From assembly GCF_001425785.1 (NCBI RefSeq), contig NZ_LMDI01000056.1, forward strand, positions 87,811 through 151,810: a DNA stretch of 64,000 nt. The letters run 5' to 3'. Positions 14,772-22,550 of this stretch are shown here, piece by piece. The notes below the pieces were generated by a model, which was not told where the DNA came from, searched no databases, and saw nothing but the letters and a program-made list of their open reading frames with translations. Numbering within the stretch: the stretch's first letter is position 1; the number at the start of each line of letters is the position of its first letter. Made by a program: the position numbers and the translations under genes. Source of the DNA: Rhizobacter sp. Root1221. Lineage in GTDB: Bacteria; Pseudomonadota; Gammaproteobacteria; Burkholderiales; Burkholderiaceae_C.

Positions 14772-16643
14772 TCACCCCAGCGTCAAGCGCGTCAGAACCG
14801 CCAGCGCCACGGCATACCGCAACCAGCCGAACTTGCGCCGCAACAGCGCGTACCCGAGCCACCCCGAGGCCAGCAGCAACGCCAGCGCGCTGCCGCTGCG
14901 CGCGGCCACCAGCATCATCAGGCCAGCCTGGATCCCGAACGTCACCCACGGCACCGCCACCTGCGGCGGCGTCAGCACGGGCGTGTCGCCTTCCGCGGTG
15001 GCAGTTTCGGTGGCGGTTTCGGTGGCCGCCGGGGCCGGCTCGGTGGCCCGGGCGGCTTGCTGCCGCGCCTGGCGGGCGGCCTGGCGTTGTGCCTGGATCT
15101 GGCCCGCGGTGAGTTGCAGCTGCGGCACGGGCCGCGGTGCGGGCACCCACCACGCCCCCTCGGCGCGCAACGGCGCCTCGCCACGGGCGGACCGTTGGCG
15201 GAACGTGTCGGCCGCCCTGGGGCGCACGGCCTCGCCGCCCACCGGAAGCGCACGCGCGGCGGTCACCAGCTTGCCGCCCTGCGTGGCGTTGACCATGCGG
15301 ACGAACTGCGCCTGCCCCAGCAGCGTGTCGCGGGAGGCCGGGGTTCCGTTCCAGGTGGCCTGGCCGCCCCCCGCGGTGCCGGCCCGGTGGAGTGCCGCGC
15401 GCAACGCCCGGCGCTGTGTGCGCGACACCGACGGCCCATCATTGACCACCACCCCGGTGACCTCCTGGCGCGCGCCGCGCCGCATCACGTGCTGCTTGTC
15501 GGGGTGGGGCGTGAAGCCTTCGTCCTTCAGCACGTGGTGCACCTGGCGCAGCAGGCGGCCGACCAGCGCCTCGCCGTCCCCCGACGCCGAAAACGTCAGG
15601 TCGTCGGCATACCGCGTGTACCGGAAGCCGAGCTTGGCGGCCAGCCCCTGCAACCGGCGGTCGAGCCGGCGGCACAGGATGTTCGTGAGCATGGGGCTCG
15701 TGGGCGCGCCCTGCGGCAGCACCCGCTCGCGCGCGGTGCCGCCCACGTGGAAGGGCTCGCCATCCACCTCCAGCGTGTCGCTGACGTTCTCGCTGCACAG
15801 CAGCGCCAGCACGGTGGCCACGGCCTCGGGGTAACCGAGGGCGGCGAACACACCCTTGATGCGCGGGTAGGCCACGCCCGGGAAGAAGTCCTTCAGGTCG
15901 AGGTTGATCACCACGCCCTGCCCCGCGTGCGGCGCGGCGTTGGTGACGATGCTGCGGCCCGGCAGGAACCCGTGGGCCGCCGCGTGGCACGGCACCTTCG
16001 CGAGCACGTTGTCGAGCACCCAGTACTGCGCCCGCTTGAGGCGGGGCATGGGGGCCGAGATGATGCGTTCACCGCCGGTCTTCTTCGGCAACGCAAACCG
16101 CCGGTAGTGCGTGACCCTGGCCACCTCGCGGTGGAAACTCAGGAACTTCAGCTCGGGCACCGACAGGCCCATGGCCTCGGCCAGCGCCTGCGGCGTGGCC
16201 AGCAGCGGCAGGCCGCCTTCGCGCAGGCGGGCCAACGCGGCCTCGGCGTCGGTTGGCGCCTGCAACCCGCCCGACACACCTTGCCCGAGGTACCCGGCGT
16301 GAGAGGCCCGGGCCGCGTGCCAGCGCAACGCGCGCTCGTGGCGTTTCTGCTCACGGGCCTGTGCGGTGGTCTCGCGCCGTTCACGGGCCTGGGCCATGCG
16401 CGCCTTGCGCATGGCTTTCAGCGCGGCCACCGGGTCGCCCCGTTCGCGCACCACGGCCTGCAAGCGGTTCAGGGCCTGCACCAGTTCGGCTTCGCGTTCG
16501 ATGAGGGCCGCTTCGACCGAAGGTTTGCCGGCATCCGCCGGCCAGAAGCCAAAGCGGCGCATCTCGTCGAGGACGACGGCATCTTTGCTGGACGCGGCAA
16601 TGCGCTCGATGAGTTCGGCGCGGGTGGGCTGGCGGGCGGTCAC
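14772..16643 (-). CDS. Retron reverse transcriptase with C-terminal membrane extension
   Basis: 623 residues. Residues 1-160 are a charged helical N-terminal extension as in myxobacterial retron RTs. The RT core (about 160-450) has NLDLKDFFPG (catalytic D249), LPQGAPTSP (309-317) and YADD (345-348). The retron signatures NAAPH (235-239, region X, NAxxH) and VTG (395-397, region Y) are present. After residue 490 comes a Gln/Ala-rich then Thr/Glu-rich linker (about 505-552), followed by hydrophobic stretches at about 561-602 and 608-620 separated by RRK. This suggests one or two membrane hairpins plus an amphipathic tail, which I do not know from described retron RTs of about 480-500 residues. 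The start is GTG 16643, 24 bases after repeat a2, with a weak AGGGG site. It reverse-transcribes the adjacent ncRNA into msDNA. Confidence 0.93.
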   Translation of the reverse strand: MTARQPTRAELIERIAASSKDAVVLDEMRRFGFWPADAGKPSVEAALIEREAELVQALNRLQAVVRERGDPVAALKAMRKARMAQARERRETTAQAREQKRHERALRWHAARASHAGYLGQGVSGGLQAPTDAEAALARLREGGLPLLATPQALAEAMGLSVPELKFLSFHREVARVTHYRRFALPKKTGGERIISAPMPRLKRAQYWVLDNVLAKVPCHAAAHGFLPGRSIVTNAAPHAGQGVVINLDLKDFFPGVAYPRIKGVFAALGYPEAVATVLALLCSENVSDTLEVDGEPFHVGGTARERVLPQGAPTSPMLTNILCRRLDRRLQGLAAKLGFRYTRYADDLTFSASGDGEALVGRLLRQVHHVLKDEGFTPHPDKQHVMRRGARQEVTGVVVNDGPSVSRTQRRALRAALHRAGTAGGGQATWNGTPASRDTLLGQAQFVRMVNATQGGKLVTAARALPVGGEAVRPRAADTFRQRSARGEAPLRAEGAWWVPAPRPVPQLQLTAGQIQAQRQAARQARQQAARATEPAPAATETATETATAEGDTPVLTPPQVAVPWVTFGIQAGLMMLVAARSGSALALLLASGWLGYALLRRKFGWLRYAVALAVLTRLTLG

Positions 16644-16667
16644 GAGACACGCCCCTGCGGCCGGGGA

Positions 16668-16685
16668 AAGGTGAGTGCAGCACGT
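16668..16685 (-). repeat. Retron repeat a2
   Basis: 18 bases, ACGTGCTGCACTCACCTT on the minus strand, the exact reverse complement of a1 at 16889-16906. Pairing of a1 with a2 forms the stem that primes reverse transcription from the branch guanine. It is longer than the 7-12 bp typical of enterobacterial retrons and closer to myxobacterial ones. Confidence 0.93.
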
Positions 16686-16692
16686 GTCTCAT

Positions 16693-16713
16693 CGAAGAGC
16701 CTGAAAGGCTTCG
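16693..16713 (-). other. Short hairpin between msd stem and a2
   Basis: On the plus strand CGA-AG-AGCCT-GAA-AGGCT-TCG folds into a 5-bp stem closed by a further three pairs. It contains a copy of AGGCTCTT, the same eight bases that follow a1, so each end of the ncRNA carries this word. It may mark the reverse transcription stop or be an RT-binding element (inference). Confidence 0.5.
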
Positions 16714-16716
16714 AGG

Positions 16717-16830
16717 ACGGGCGCAGTCCACTCGACGCCGCGCGACACCCAGTGCGCCAATGCGCTTGAGGCAAGCCATACCGGCATTGCGCACTGGGTG
16801 TCAGCGCGGCACAGTGAAGACGGCGCCCGT
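16717..16830 (-). other. msd long hairpin (template of msDNA)
   Basis: Outer stem ACGGGCGC/GCGCCCGT (16823-16830 with 16717-16724). After an interrupted stretch that includes CACT/AGTG comes an inner stem of 26 bp between 16737 and 16810: GCCGCGC, one bulged T, GACACCCAGTGCGC, AATGC, with one bulged G on the 3' side, and a 20-base loop. Such a long, nearly perfect hairpin is the DNA part of msDNA in retrons; the single-base bulges are also typical. Confidence 0.88.
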
Positions 16831-16888
16831 GACGCGTGGAACAGCAGGGAGCAAGGACGGCGAAACACCGCCCGGGTTGCAAGAGCCT

Positions 16889-16906
16889 ACGTGCTGCACT
16901 CACCTT
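16889..16906 (-). repeat. Retron repeat a1
   Basis: 18 bases, AAGGTGAGTGCAGCACGT on the minus strand, perfectly complementary to a2. It begins 21 bases downstream of the SWIM gene stop (16927). The pairing could extend one more base outward as G-U; inward it stops at an A/C mismatch. Confidence 0.93.
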
Positions 16907-16926
16907 CAGTTTAGCCTGAACTTTTC

Positions 16927-18624
16927 TCATGCCGGTTCCTGTGGAGCGGCCACGCGTGCATCACGCGCGGCATCGATCTGCGGCTGGGCGAGCTGGCGCA
17001 CCGCCAGCATGTGGGCGCACGGCCCGCGCCGCAGCTTGTTCTGCTGGAAGAAGTTGCAGGTGCACTGGCCGTCCTGCAGCCGCTCGTCGGCGTCGAGCAC
17101 GAGCCGCGGCTGGTGCTCGCGGCGGCCTTCCTTGACGCTGCCGCCGACGGTCAGGCCCGCCCCCCGCGGCGCCACCTCGTCCACCCGCACCAGCCGCTTC
17201 TTCACGAGTTCCAGCGCCTGCGCTTCCTCGGGGCTCGCGAACCGCAGGTGCTCGAGCGGCAACGGCTCGCGCGACAGCTCGCGCCAGGCGTACTGGCCGG
17301 CGGGCAAGTCGAACACGGCTCGGCCGGCCTGCACCCAGCCTTGCAAGGCGGCGGCCACGTCGGCCCCGGGCAATGCGGTGGCCTTTGCCAGTTCCGCGGG
17401 GGTGGCCACCCACGCCCGTTGCAGCGCCTCGGCCACGGAGACCTTGGCCGCATCACGCACGTCGTGGCGGGTCTGCAGCAGGTCGAAACGGCCCGCCGCC
17501 GACCAGTCGTTCGCCGTCCAGCCCGAGAGGCCCAGCGTGACGGTGATGTCGTCCATCTCGACGACCCAGAAGCTCGGCATGCCGGAGCCCAGCAGATGGA
17601 CACGAACCCGCGTGGCCACGGCGATCAGGCGTTCGAGGGTCAGCAGCCGGCGGCGGCCCCAGAGCCGGATGCTGCGGGGTTCGGTGAGTGGCGCTCCCAC
17701 GATGGCACTGCGCCGCGTGACGAGTTCGAGGTTCCACGGCTCGAACACGATGCGGGCCGGTTGGCCCGGCTGCAGCTCGAACCGCAGCGACCGCGGGCCC
17801 GCGCGTTCGCGGTGCTGCCGCAACGTGGCGCAGAGGTTGTGCAGGTCCATCGGGTGCAGTTCCACCACCGTGGCCGGCAGCATCATCGCGCTCGACACCT
17901 GCAGGAAACCGCGCACCCAGCTGTCGGGCAGGTCGATCTTTTCCTCGTGGAACGCCGGGTCGTCGCCGGTGGCCGCCGTGAACCCGGACGGGTCCACCTG
18001 GAACCGCGTGGCCTTGTAGTCGCGGATCTTCTGGAACTCCTCGAACAGGCTCACCGAGTAGTCGATGTTCGTGGTGCCACACGCCATCTCGCCGGTGCGG
18101 TCGAACACGCCGTGGCCCACGCTGACCGCGCAGTACGTGGATTCGTCCTGGCTGAAGGCCTCGAACAGCAGCCGCTCGGGATGCACCGTGATGACCGGGT
18201 CGAGCACGTACCAGGCGTCGCGGTTGGCCTGGTACAGCCAGTCGAAGTAGCGCCGCTGGGCCTTGTAGAAGGGCTCGAGCAGCGACCGCTTCCGCTGCCG
18301 CAGTGCCCCGAGTTCCTCGCTGGCCTTGGCCGCTTCCGCCCGCACGGCTTCGGCCTCCGACATGTATTGCGCGAGCAGCTGGCCCTCGTTGGCTTCCAAC
18401 CACTGGCGGTAGGCAGACTTGTCGCGCCCGCGGTAGCGCTGGTCGCTCACCACCACCGCGTGCAGCGCCGACAGTGCTTCGCGGAACGCCAGGTGGGACC
18501 CCGCGCGCAGCTGCCCCTCGAAAAACGTGGGCGGGCGCAGCGTGTCGGGCGCGAAGCTGAAGGCCTGCGCCGTGTCGCTGTTGTCGGTGGTGGTCTTGCC
18601 GTAGTACTGGTAGCGGAATTGCAT
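16927..18624 (-). CDS. SWIM zinc-finger retron accessory protein
   Basis: 565 residues. A SWIM zinc finger lies near the C-terminus: C521-T-C523, twelve residues, C536-A-H538 (CxCx12CxH). Upstream, residues about 400-470 (SVAEALQRAWVATPAELAK, then WVQAGRAVFDLPAGQYAWRE) look like a winged-helix module. A charged coiled segment sits near residues 85-130. In the retron classification I recall, a winged-helix/SWIM protein (WHSWIM) and an ARM-repeat protein accompany type XIII retrons. It is probably part of the defence effector and nucleic-acid binding; the activity is unknown. It starts 10 bases after the ARM gene and is followed by the ncRNA. Confidence 0.85.
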   Translation of the reverse strand: MQFRYQYYGKTTTDNSDTAQAFSFAPDTLRPPTFFEGQLRAGSHLAFREALSALHAVVVSDQRYRGRDKSAYRQWLEANEGQLLAQYMSEAEAVRAEAAKASEELGALRQRKRSLLEPFYKAQRRYFDWLYQANRDAWYVLDPVITVHPERLLFEAFSQDESTYCAVSVGHGVFDRTGEMACGTTNIDYSVSLFEEFQKIRDYKATRFQVDPSGFTAATGDDPAFHEEKIDLPDSWVRGFLQVSSAMMLPATVVELHPMDLHNLCATLRQHRERAGPRSLRFELQPGQPARIVFEPWNLELVTRRSAIVGAPLTEPRSIRLWGRRRLLTLERLIAVATRVRVHLLGSGMPSFWVVEMDDITVTLGLSGWTANDWSAAGRFDLLQTRHDVRDAAKVSVAEALQRAWVATPAELAKATALPGADVAAALQGWVQAGRAVFDLPAGQYAWRELSREPLPLEHLRFASPEEAQALELVKKRLVRVDEVAPRGAGLTVGGSVKEGRREHQPRLVLDADERLQDGQCTCNFFQQNKLRRGPCAHMLAVRQLAQPQIDAARDARVAAPQEPA

Positions 18625-18634
18625 GGCGATCCGG

Positions 18635-21600
18635 TCAGGTCGTGGAGGCCGGCACGGCCGGGGCTTTCCACACGAGGAACGGCAGGTCGATCTGCGGGTG
18701 GCGGGCCGCGATGTCGCGCAGGCCCGCGATGAACTGCGGCTTGTCGGTGAGGCTGGCCGTGACCACCTGGCGCGCGAAGATCTCGGCCACCACGGCGGCC
18801 GTCTCGGGCGCCTCGGTGTGCGCGCGCAAGAAGGCGATGACCCGCGACTTCGCCGTGCGCCCGCGCTGCACCTGGCTCAGCACCGCGAGGAAGTACGGCT
18901 TCAGCGCGCGCAGCCGCGCGGCGAGCGCCTGTGCGTCGCCGGCCGGCAGCTCCAGCAGCCACTGCGTGACGAACAACTGCACCTGCGGGCTCGGGTGCTG
19001 GCTCAGCCGCGTGAGGCACAGGCTGGCTTCCGCCGCATCCATGCGCCGCACGAGGCGCTGGCGGCCGAGGGCCTGTACCCAGTCGCGCGGGTGGTCCACC
19101 CACGCGATCAGCAGTTCGGTGGTCAACGAGGCATCGGGCAGGCGCTCGCCGAACCACGACGAGGCCGCGGCGCGGGCGTCGTCGAACTCGGCGTCGGCGA
19201 GCGGCAGCAAGTGGGCCGACTGCTCGGGCGTGGGTGGCCAGGCCGCGGTGAGCGTCGCGTCGATCGCCTGCAGCGCCCATGTGCGCACGGTGACGTGGGT
19301 GTGCCGTGCGAGCGTGGCCTGTTGCCGCACGCTGTAGTCGGCCGGCGACAGGTCCGCGAGCGCCCACGCGCCGTAGCGCTGTGCCCCGGCGCTCTGCGCC
19401 TGCAGCGCGCGCCACACGCTGGCCGGGTCGCGGCCAGGTGCCACCGCCACGAGCATCTGCGTGAGCCACTGCAACGCGTCGTCGTGCACCCCCTCGCCCG
19501 TCTCGGCACGGAACAGCGCGGCGTGCAGGCGTTCGGCGAGGGTCGCGGCAAACACCGGGTCGGCCTCGGCCATGCGTCGCAACGCCGGCGCCACCGCCGC
19601 ACGCACCACGGCGTCGGGCTGCAGTGCCAGGTCGGCCAGCAGGTCCGCCTGCGTGCGCAGCACCTCGTCAGGCAGGGACGCCAGCAGCCGCACGCCACAT
19701 GCGCGGCGAAGCGGGTCGTCCGACCCCAGCAGGCGGGTCAGCGTGGCTGGCGGCAGCACCGCCAGGCCGTGGGGTTGCAGCAGCAGCCAGGTCACCGCGA
19801 GGTCCACCACCGGCGTGGCGGCTTGTTCCAGCAGGCACAGCACCGGTTCCACCGGCGCGCGGGCGGCAGGCTCGGCGAGCGACGTGGTCAACAGCTGGGC
19901 GATCTGCCCGCACGCGGTGTCGAGCGCCGGCGCGGCAGGGTCCACTGCGAGCAGCGCCGCGGCCAGTTCCGCGAACAGCGGCACCGGCGGCGACAGCAAC
20001 GCGAGGCCACGCCCCTGCCGGCGCACCGGCCCGTGTTCGGCCAACATCATCGCAACGACCAGCGGCACGTGGACGGCAAACGCAGCCGGGTCGCCCGCGA
20101 GGTGCAACAGGCCGAAATCGCGCGCCGCGGGCAGCGGGCTGGTCACCAGCAGCCGCAGCCACGGCACCTGGGCCGCGGGTTCCGGGGCGAGTTCGATGCG
20201 CCCACGCACAGCCGCGAACCCGACCGAAGCCGTGGGTGCGTACGGGCTGAGCAACAACGATGAGAGCACGGCCTCGGGTTGCTGCTGCACGAAGGCCGAG
20301 TGGTCCTGCAACGCGCGGGCGGCGACGGCATGCACCAGCGCGCTCCGGCTGAACATCGCGAGTTGCAGCAGCGCACCAGGGTGCTGGTCCCACATCGCGC
20401 GCAGGCCGTCGACCCGATCGGCCGCAGCCTTCGACTCATCGAGCGGCTCGCCGGTCCACCAGCGGGTGCCTCGTGCGGACGTGTGCACCCCGTCGAGCCC
20501 GCCCAGCAGCAGCTTCGGCACCAGCAGCCAGCCCGCGCTGCGGGCGTAGTGGCGCAGCACCGGTGTGTAGCGCCCGTTGACCAGCTGCCACCGCGTTTCC
20601 TCGCGTGCGTCCGGCAGTTCGGCATCGTCCAGCCCCAGCAGCAGGTGCACTGCGAGCGCCGGGGCGGCCGGGTGGCCCACGCTGCTCAGGCGGCGCAGGT
20701 GGCGCCAGCCGCGCAGGCGGAAGTAGTTGCGCGTGCGCGGACCATAGGCCGTGCCCGCCTTGCCACCTCGTCGCCGCACGCCGGCCGACGAGACACGCGG
20801 ATTCGCCGATGTGTTCTCGAACCGCGCGTGGAGCAGGCCCAGCACCTCGGCGTCGTCGCGCACCTCGGCGGCCTTGTACAGGTAACGCACGCCCTGGAAC
20901 ACCTCGGGCACCAGCGGCAGCCGGGCGAGCAGCGCCAGCAGCGCGGTGCGGGCATCGGCCCGCGCGAACGCGAGGTCATAGGCATCGAGCAGGCGCTGGG
21001 CGCCGTCCGGGCCGCCGAATGCGGCCTCCGTGTCGGCCTCGCCGCCGGGCAGGGCATCGGCGCGCAGCGTGGCGGCATGGGCCTCGCGCGCGTCGGCGTC
21101 GAGCAGCAGCAGCCACGCCTGGTGCGCCGCGCGGCGCGTGGCCGGGCTGCGGCCGCGTTCGCGCAACACCCGCATGGCCTCGGTGGCGCCGGGATCGCGC
21201 AGGCGGCCGATGGCCACGGCGAGGCACAGGTCCAGCAGGTCGTCGCCCGTTTCCAGCAACTCGACGAGGCGCGGCACGAGCGCCACCAGCGCGGGCGGTG
21301 GTGGCGAACCACTGCACTCCGCCACACGCCACGCGGTGCGGGCCTGGCGGGTGGGCGATTCGAGTTTCCAGCGCGAGGGCGAGAACCGCGCCGCCAGGGC
21401 GGCGAGGTGCGGACTGGCAGCCTCCGCCGCCGCGGGCGCAGTGGCGCTGGCGACTGGCAGAGGGGGTGACACCAGCCCGTCGAAACCCTCCGACCGCTCG
21501 AGCGATTCGCCGGCGGCCAGGCGGCGTTGAAGGAAATCCCGTGCGCGGCGATGGGCTTCCTCGACGGTGCATGGCATGGGCGTCAGCGACGACTCGCGCA

Positions 21601-21769
21601 CCTCGATCAAGGCACCGCCCGTGCGGCGGCCTTGCCGAACGGTGACCACGCAGTGCGCTGCCACATCGGCCCCGGGCCGAACCGGCAGGTCCAGCGCGAC
21701 GATCTCCACCGTGCATTCGTGCGCGGGCGCACGTTGGCGAACGAGTGTCGCAAACGCGATCTTCCTCAA
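18635..21769 (-). CDS. ARM/HEAT-repeat retron accessory protein
   Basis: 1044 residues, first gene of the retron operon. The N-terminal ~90 residues form a separate beta-rich segment (VVTVRQGRRTGGALIEVRES) vaguely like a WGR module. From about residue 120 to the end it is a solenoid of helical pairs of ARM/HEAT type (for example HPAAPALAVHLLLGLDDAEL, RRACGVRLLASLPDEVLRTQ and HPSPQVQLFVTQWLLELPAG). Together with the SWIM protein it matches the accessory pair of type XIII retrons. The start is TTG 21769, supported by a GGGAGG ribosome site six or seven bases upstream. It is presumed to be a scaffold or effector that senses phage interference with msDNA; no catalytic motif was found. Confidence 0.82.
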   Translation of the reverse strand: MRKIAFATLVRQRAPAHECTVEIVALDLPVRPGADVAAHCVVTVRQGRRTGGALIEVRESSLTPMPCTVEEAHRRARDFLQRRLAAGESLERSEGFDGLVSPPLPVASATAPAAAEAASPHLAALAARFSPSRWKLESPTRQARTAWRVAECSGSPPPPALVALVPRLVELLETGDDLLDLCLAVAIGRLRDPGATEAMRVLRERGRSPATRRAAHQAWLLLLDADAREAHAATLRADALPGGEADTEAAFGGPDGAQRLLDAYDLAFARADARTALLALLARLPLVPEVFQGVRYLYKAAEVRDDAEVLGLLHARFENTSANPRVSSAGVRRRGGKAGTAYGPRTRNYFRLRGWRHLRRLSSVGHPAAPALAVHLLLGLDDAELPDAREETRWQLVNGRYTPVLRHYARSAGWLLVPKLLLGGLDGVHTSARGTRWWTGEPLDESKAAADRVDGLRAMWDQHPGALLQLAMFSRSALVHAVAARALQDHSAFVQQQPEAVLSSLLLSPYAPTASVGFAAVRGRIELAPEPAAQVPWLRLLVTSPLPAARDFGLLHLAGDPAAFAVHVPLVVAMMLAEHGPVRRQGRGLALLSPPVPLFAELAAALLAVDPAAPALDTACGQIAQLLTTSLAEPAARAPVEPVLCLLEQAATPVVDLAVTWLLLQPHGLAVLPPATLTRLLGSDDPLRRACGVRLLASLPDEVLRTQADLLADLALQPDAVVRAAVAPALRRMAEADPVFAATLAERLHAALFRAETGEGVHDDALQWLTQMLVAVAPGRDPASVWRALQAQSAGAQRYGAWALADLSPADYSVRQQATLARHTHVTVRTWALQAIDATLTAAWPPTPEQSAHLLPLADAEFDDARAAASSWFGERLPDASLTTELLIAWVDHPRDWVQALGRQRLVRRMDAAEASLCLTRLSQHPSPQVQLFVTQWLLELPAGDAQALAARLRALKPYFLAVLSQVQRGRTAKSRVIAFLRAHTEAPETAAVVAEIFARQVVTASLTDKPQFIAGLRDIAARHPQIDLPFLVWKAPAVPASTT

Positions 21770-22060
21770 GTGACTCCCTCCCAGGACCAGCGGACCGCGG
21801 CACCCTCACCGCCAGTCGGATTCTGGCACGGGTCGCGGCCACGCCGCGCCGTGGTGGACTCGCTCGCTACGGAGTTCGGTCTTCCCCTGGCAAGGCCGCG
21901 ACAGAAGGCAAGCAAGCGAAGCGAGCAACGCCCCGAACCGCGAACGCCAGGAGAGCGAGCGAAGCGAAGCGAAAGATCAAGCTACCGCCGAGCCCGGGTC
22001 CCCCGGGCGACCGCGGGCGCCCCCCACGGGGGGGCAGGAGCAAAGCGACGTGGGGCGGCC
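21770..22060. other. Intergenic region upstream of the retron operon
   Basis: 291 bases without a credible gene. Near 21900-21975 the word AAGCGAAGCGA recurs in imperfect direct repeats, and 21992-22035 holds two GC hairpins that end the phasin-like gene's transcript. The retron promoter should lie between about 21770 and 21990 on the minus strand, but no convincing -10/-35 pair was found. Confidence 0.5.
21992..22035 (-). terminator. Twin GC hairpins after the phasin-like gene
   Basis: GCCCCCC-ACG-GGGGGGC (22019-22035) and GCCCGGG-TCC-CCCGGGC (21992-22008) follow the stop at 22061 in the direction of transcription. Neither has a T-run, so efficiency is uncertain, but together they would insulate the retron operon from the PHB genes. 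Confidence 0.45.
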
Positions 22061-22537
22061 TCATCTTTTACTGAGCCACCACGCCACATTGACCTGGATG
22101 TTCTCCAGCAGCCGCACGGTGGCCGTGGCCTGGTTGGACACCAGCGCGAGCGATTGCTGCACGAGGTTGACCTCCTGGTCGACATACTTCGACAGGGTAT
22201 TGGCGTGGCGGAACTGCCCCATCTCCTGGGCGAGTTCGGCAAGACCATCGACCCACAGCGCGTGCAGCGACATCCACTGCTTGGCGATGGCGTGTGTCAT
22301 CGCCGCGCCCTGGGTGGCCGCAGTGCCGTCGAGTGCCATCGCGGGCAGCGCCGCGGCGGCCTGGGCAGCGTTGGCGGACTGGCTGACGAGCAGGTGCCCG
22401 GCCAGCGACTGCAGCGACCAGGCCCGCGCCGCGGGCACCAGCGGCAGCGGCGACTGGACGAGGCGGAGCTGCGCGAGCGGCAGGTCTTCCGGGCGGGCGA
22501 CGGCGGAATCCGTCATCGAGGCATTCACACGGCGCAT
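22061..22537 (-). CDS. Phasin-like protein
   Basis: 158 residues, alpha-helical, with an Ala/Gln-rich second half (KQWMSLHALWVDGLAELAQE; VDQEVNLVQQSLALVSNQA) and a Trp-rich end, resembling phasins that coat polyhydroxyalkanoate granules. The start at 22537 is chosen for the AAGGAG site eight bases upstream; a further ATG 24 bases earlier overlaps the PHB depolymerase stop and lacks a site. Its position directly after the depolymerase supports a granule-related role, but sequence similarity alone is weak. Confidence 0.55.
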   Translation of the reverse strand: MRRVNASMTDSAVARPEDLPLAQLRLVQSPLPLVPAARAWSLQSLAGHLLVSQSANAAQAAAALPAMALDGTAATQGAAMTHAIAKQWMSLHALWVDGLAELAQEMGQFRHANTLSKYVDQEVNLVQQSLALVSNQATATVRLLENIQVNVAWWLSKR

Positions 22538-22550
22538 CGGCGGTTCTCCT

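Larger units (their letters stand above)
16668..16906 (-). ncRNA. Retron msr-msd non-coding RNA
   Basis: This 239-base segment between the SWIM gene and the RT has every element of a retron transcript, read on the minus strand. Repeat a1 is 16906-16889. An msr hairpin follows at 16880-16851: GCAA/TTGC closing GGGCGG/CCGTCC (one G-U pair) with loop TGTTTCG. Then comes the long msd stem (16830-16717), a short hairpin (16713-16693) and repeat a2 (16685-16668). The guanines at 16887 and 16886, just inside a1 in the context TAGG, are candidates for the 2'-5' branch point. The RT starts 24 bases after a2. It is probably co-transcribed with the two accessory genes upstream. Confidence 0.92.

Noticed and set aside
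16668-16906. Group II intron or diversity-generating retroelement instead of a retron
   Set aside because: There is no intron domain V/VI, maturase or template/variable repeat; NAxxH and VTG motifs and the a1/a2-msr-msd order specify a retron.
17011-18732. 573-codon plus-strand open frame over the SWIM gene
   Set aside because: Shadow frame; the minus strand encodes an intact zinc-finger protein.
21860-21980. Direct repeats AAGCGAAGCGA upstream of the retron as an attachment site
   Set aside because: Copies are short and imperfect, no matching copy was found at the other end of the operon, and no integrase is present.
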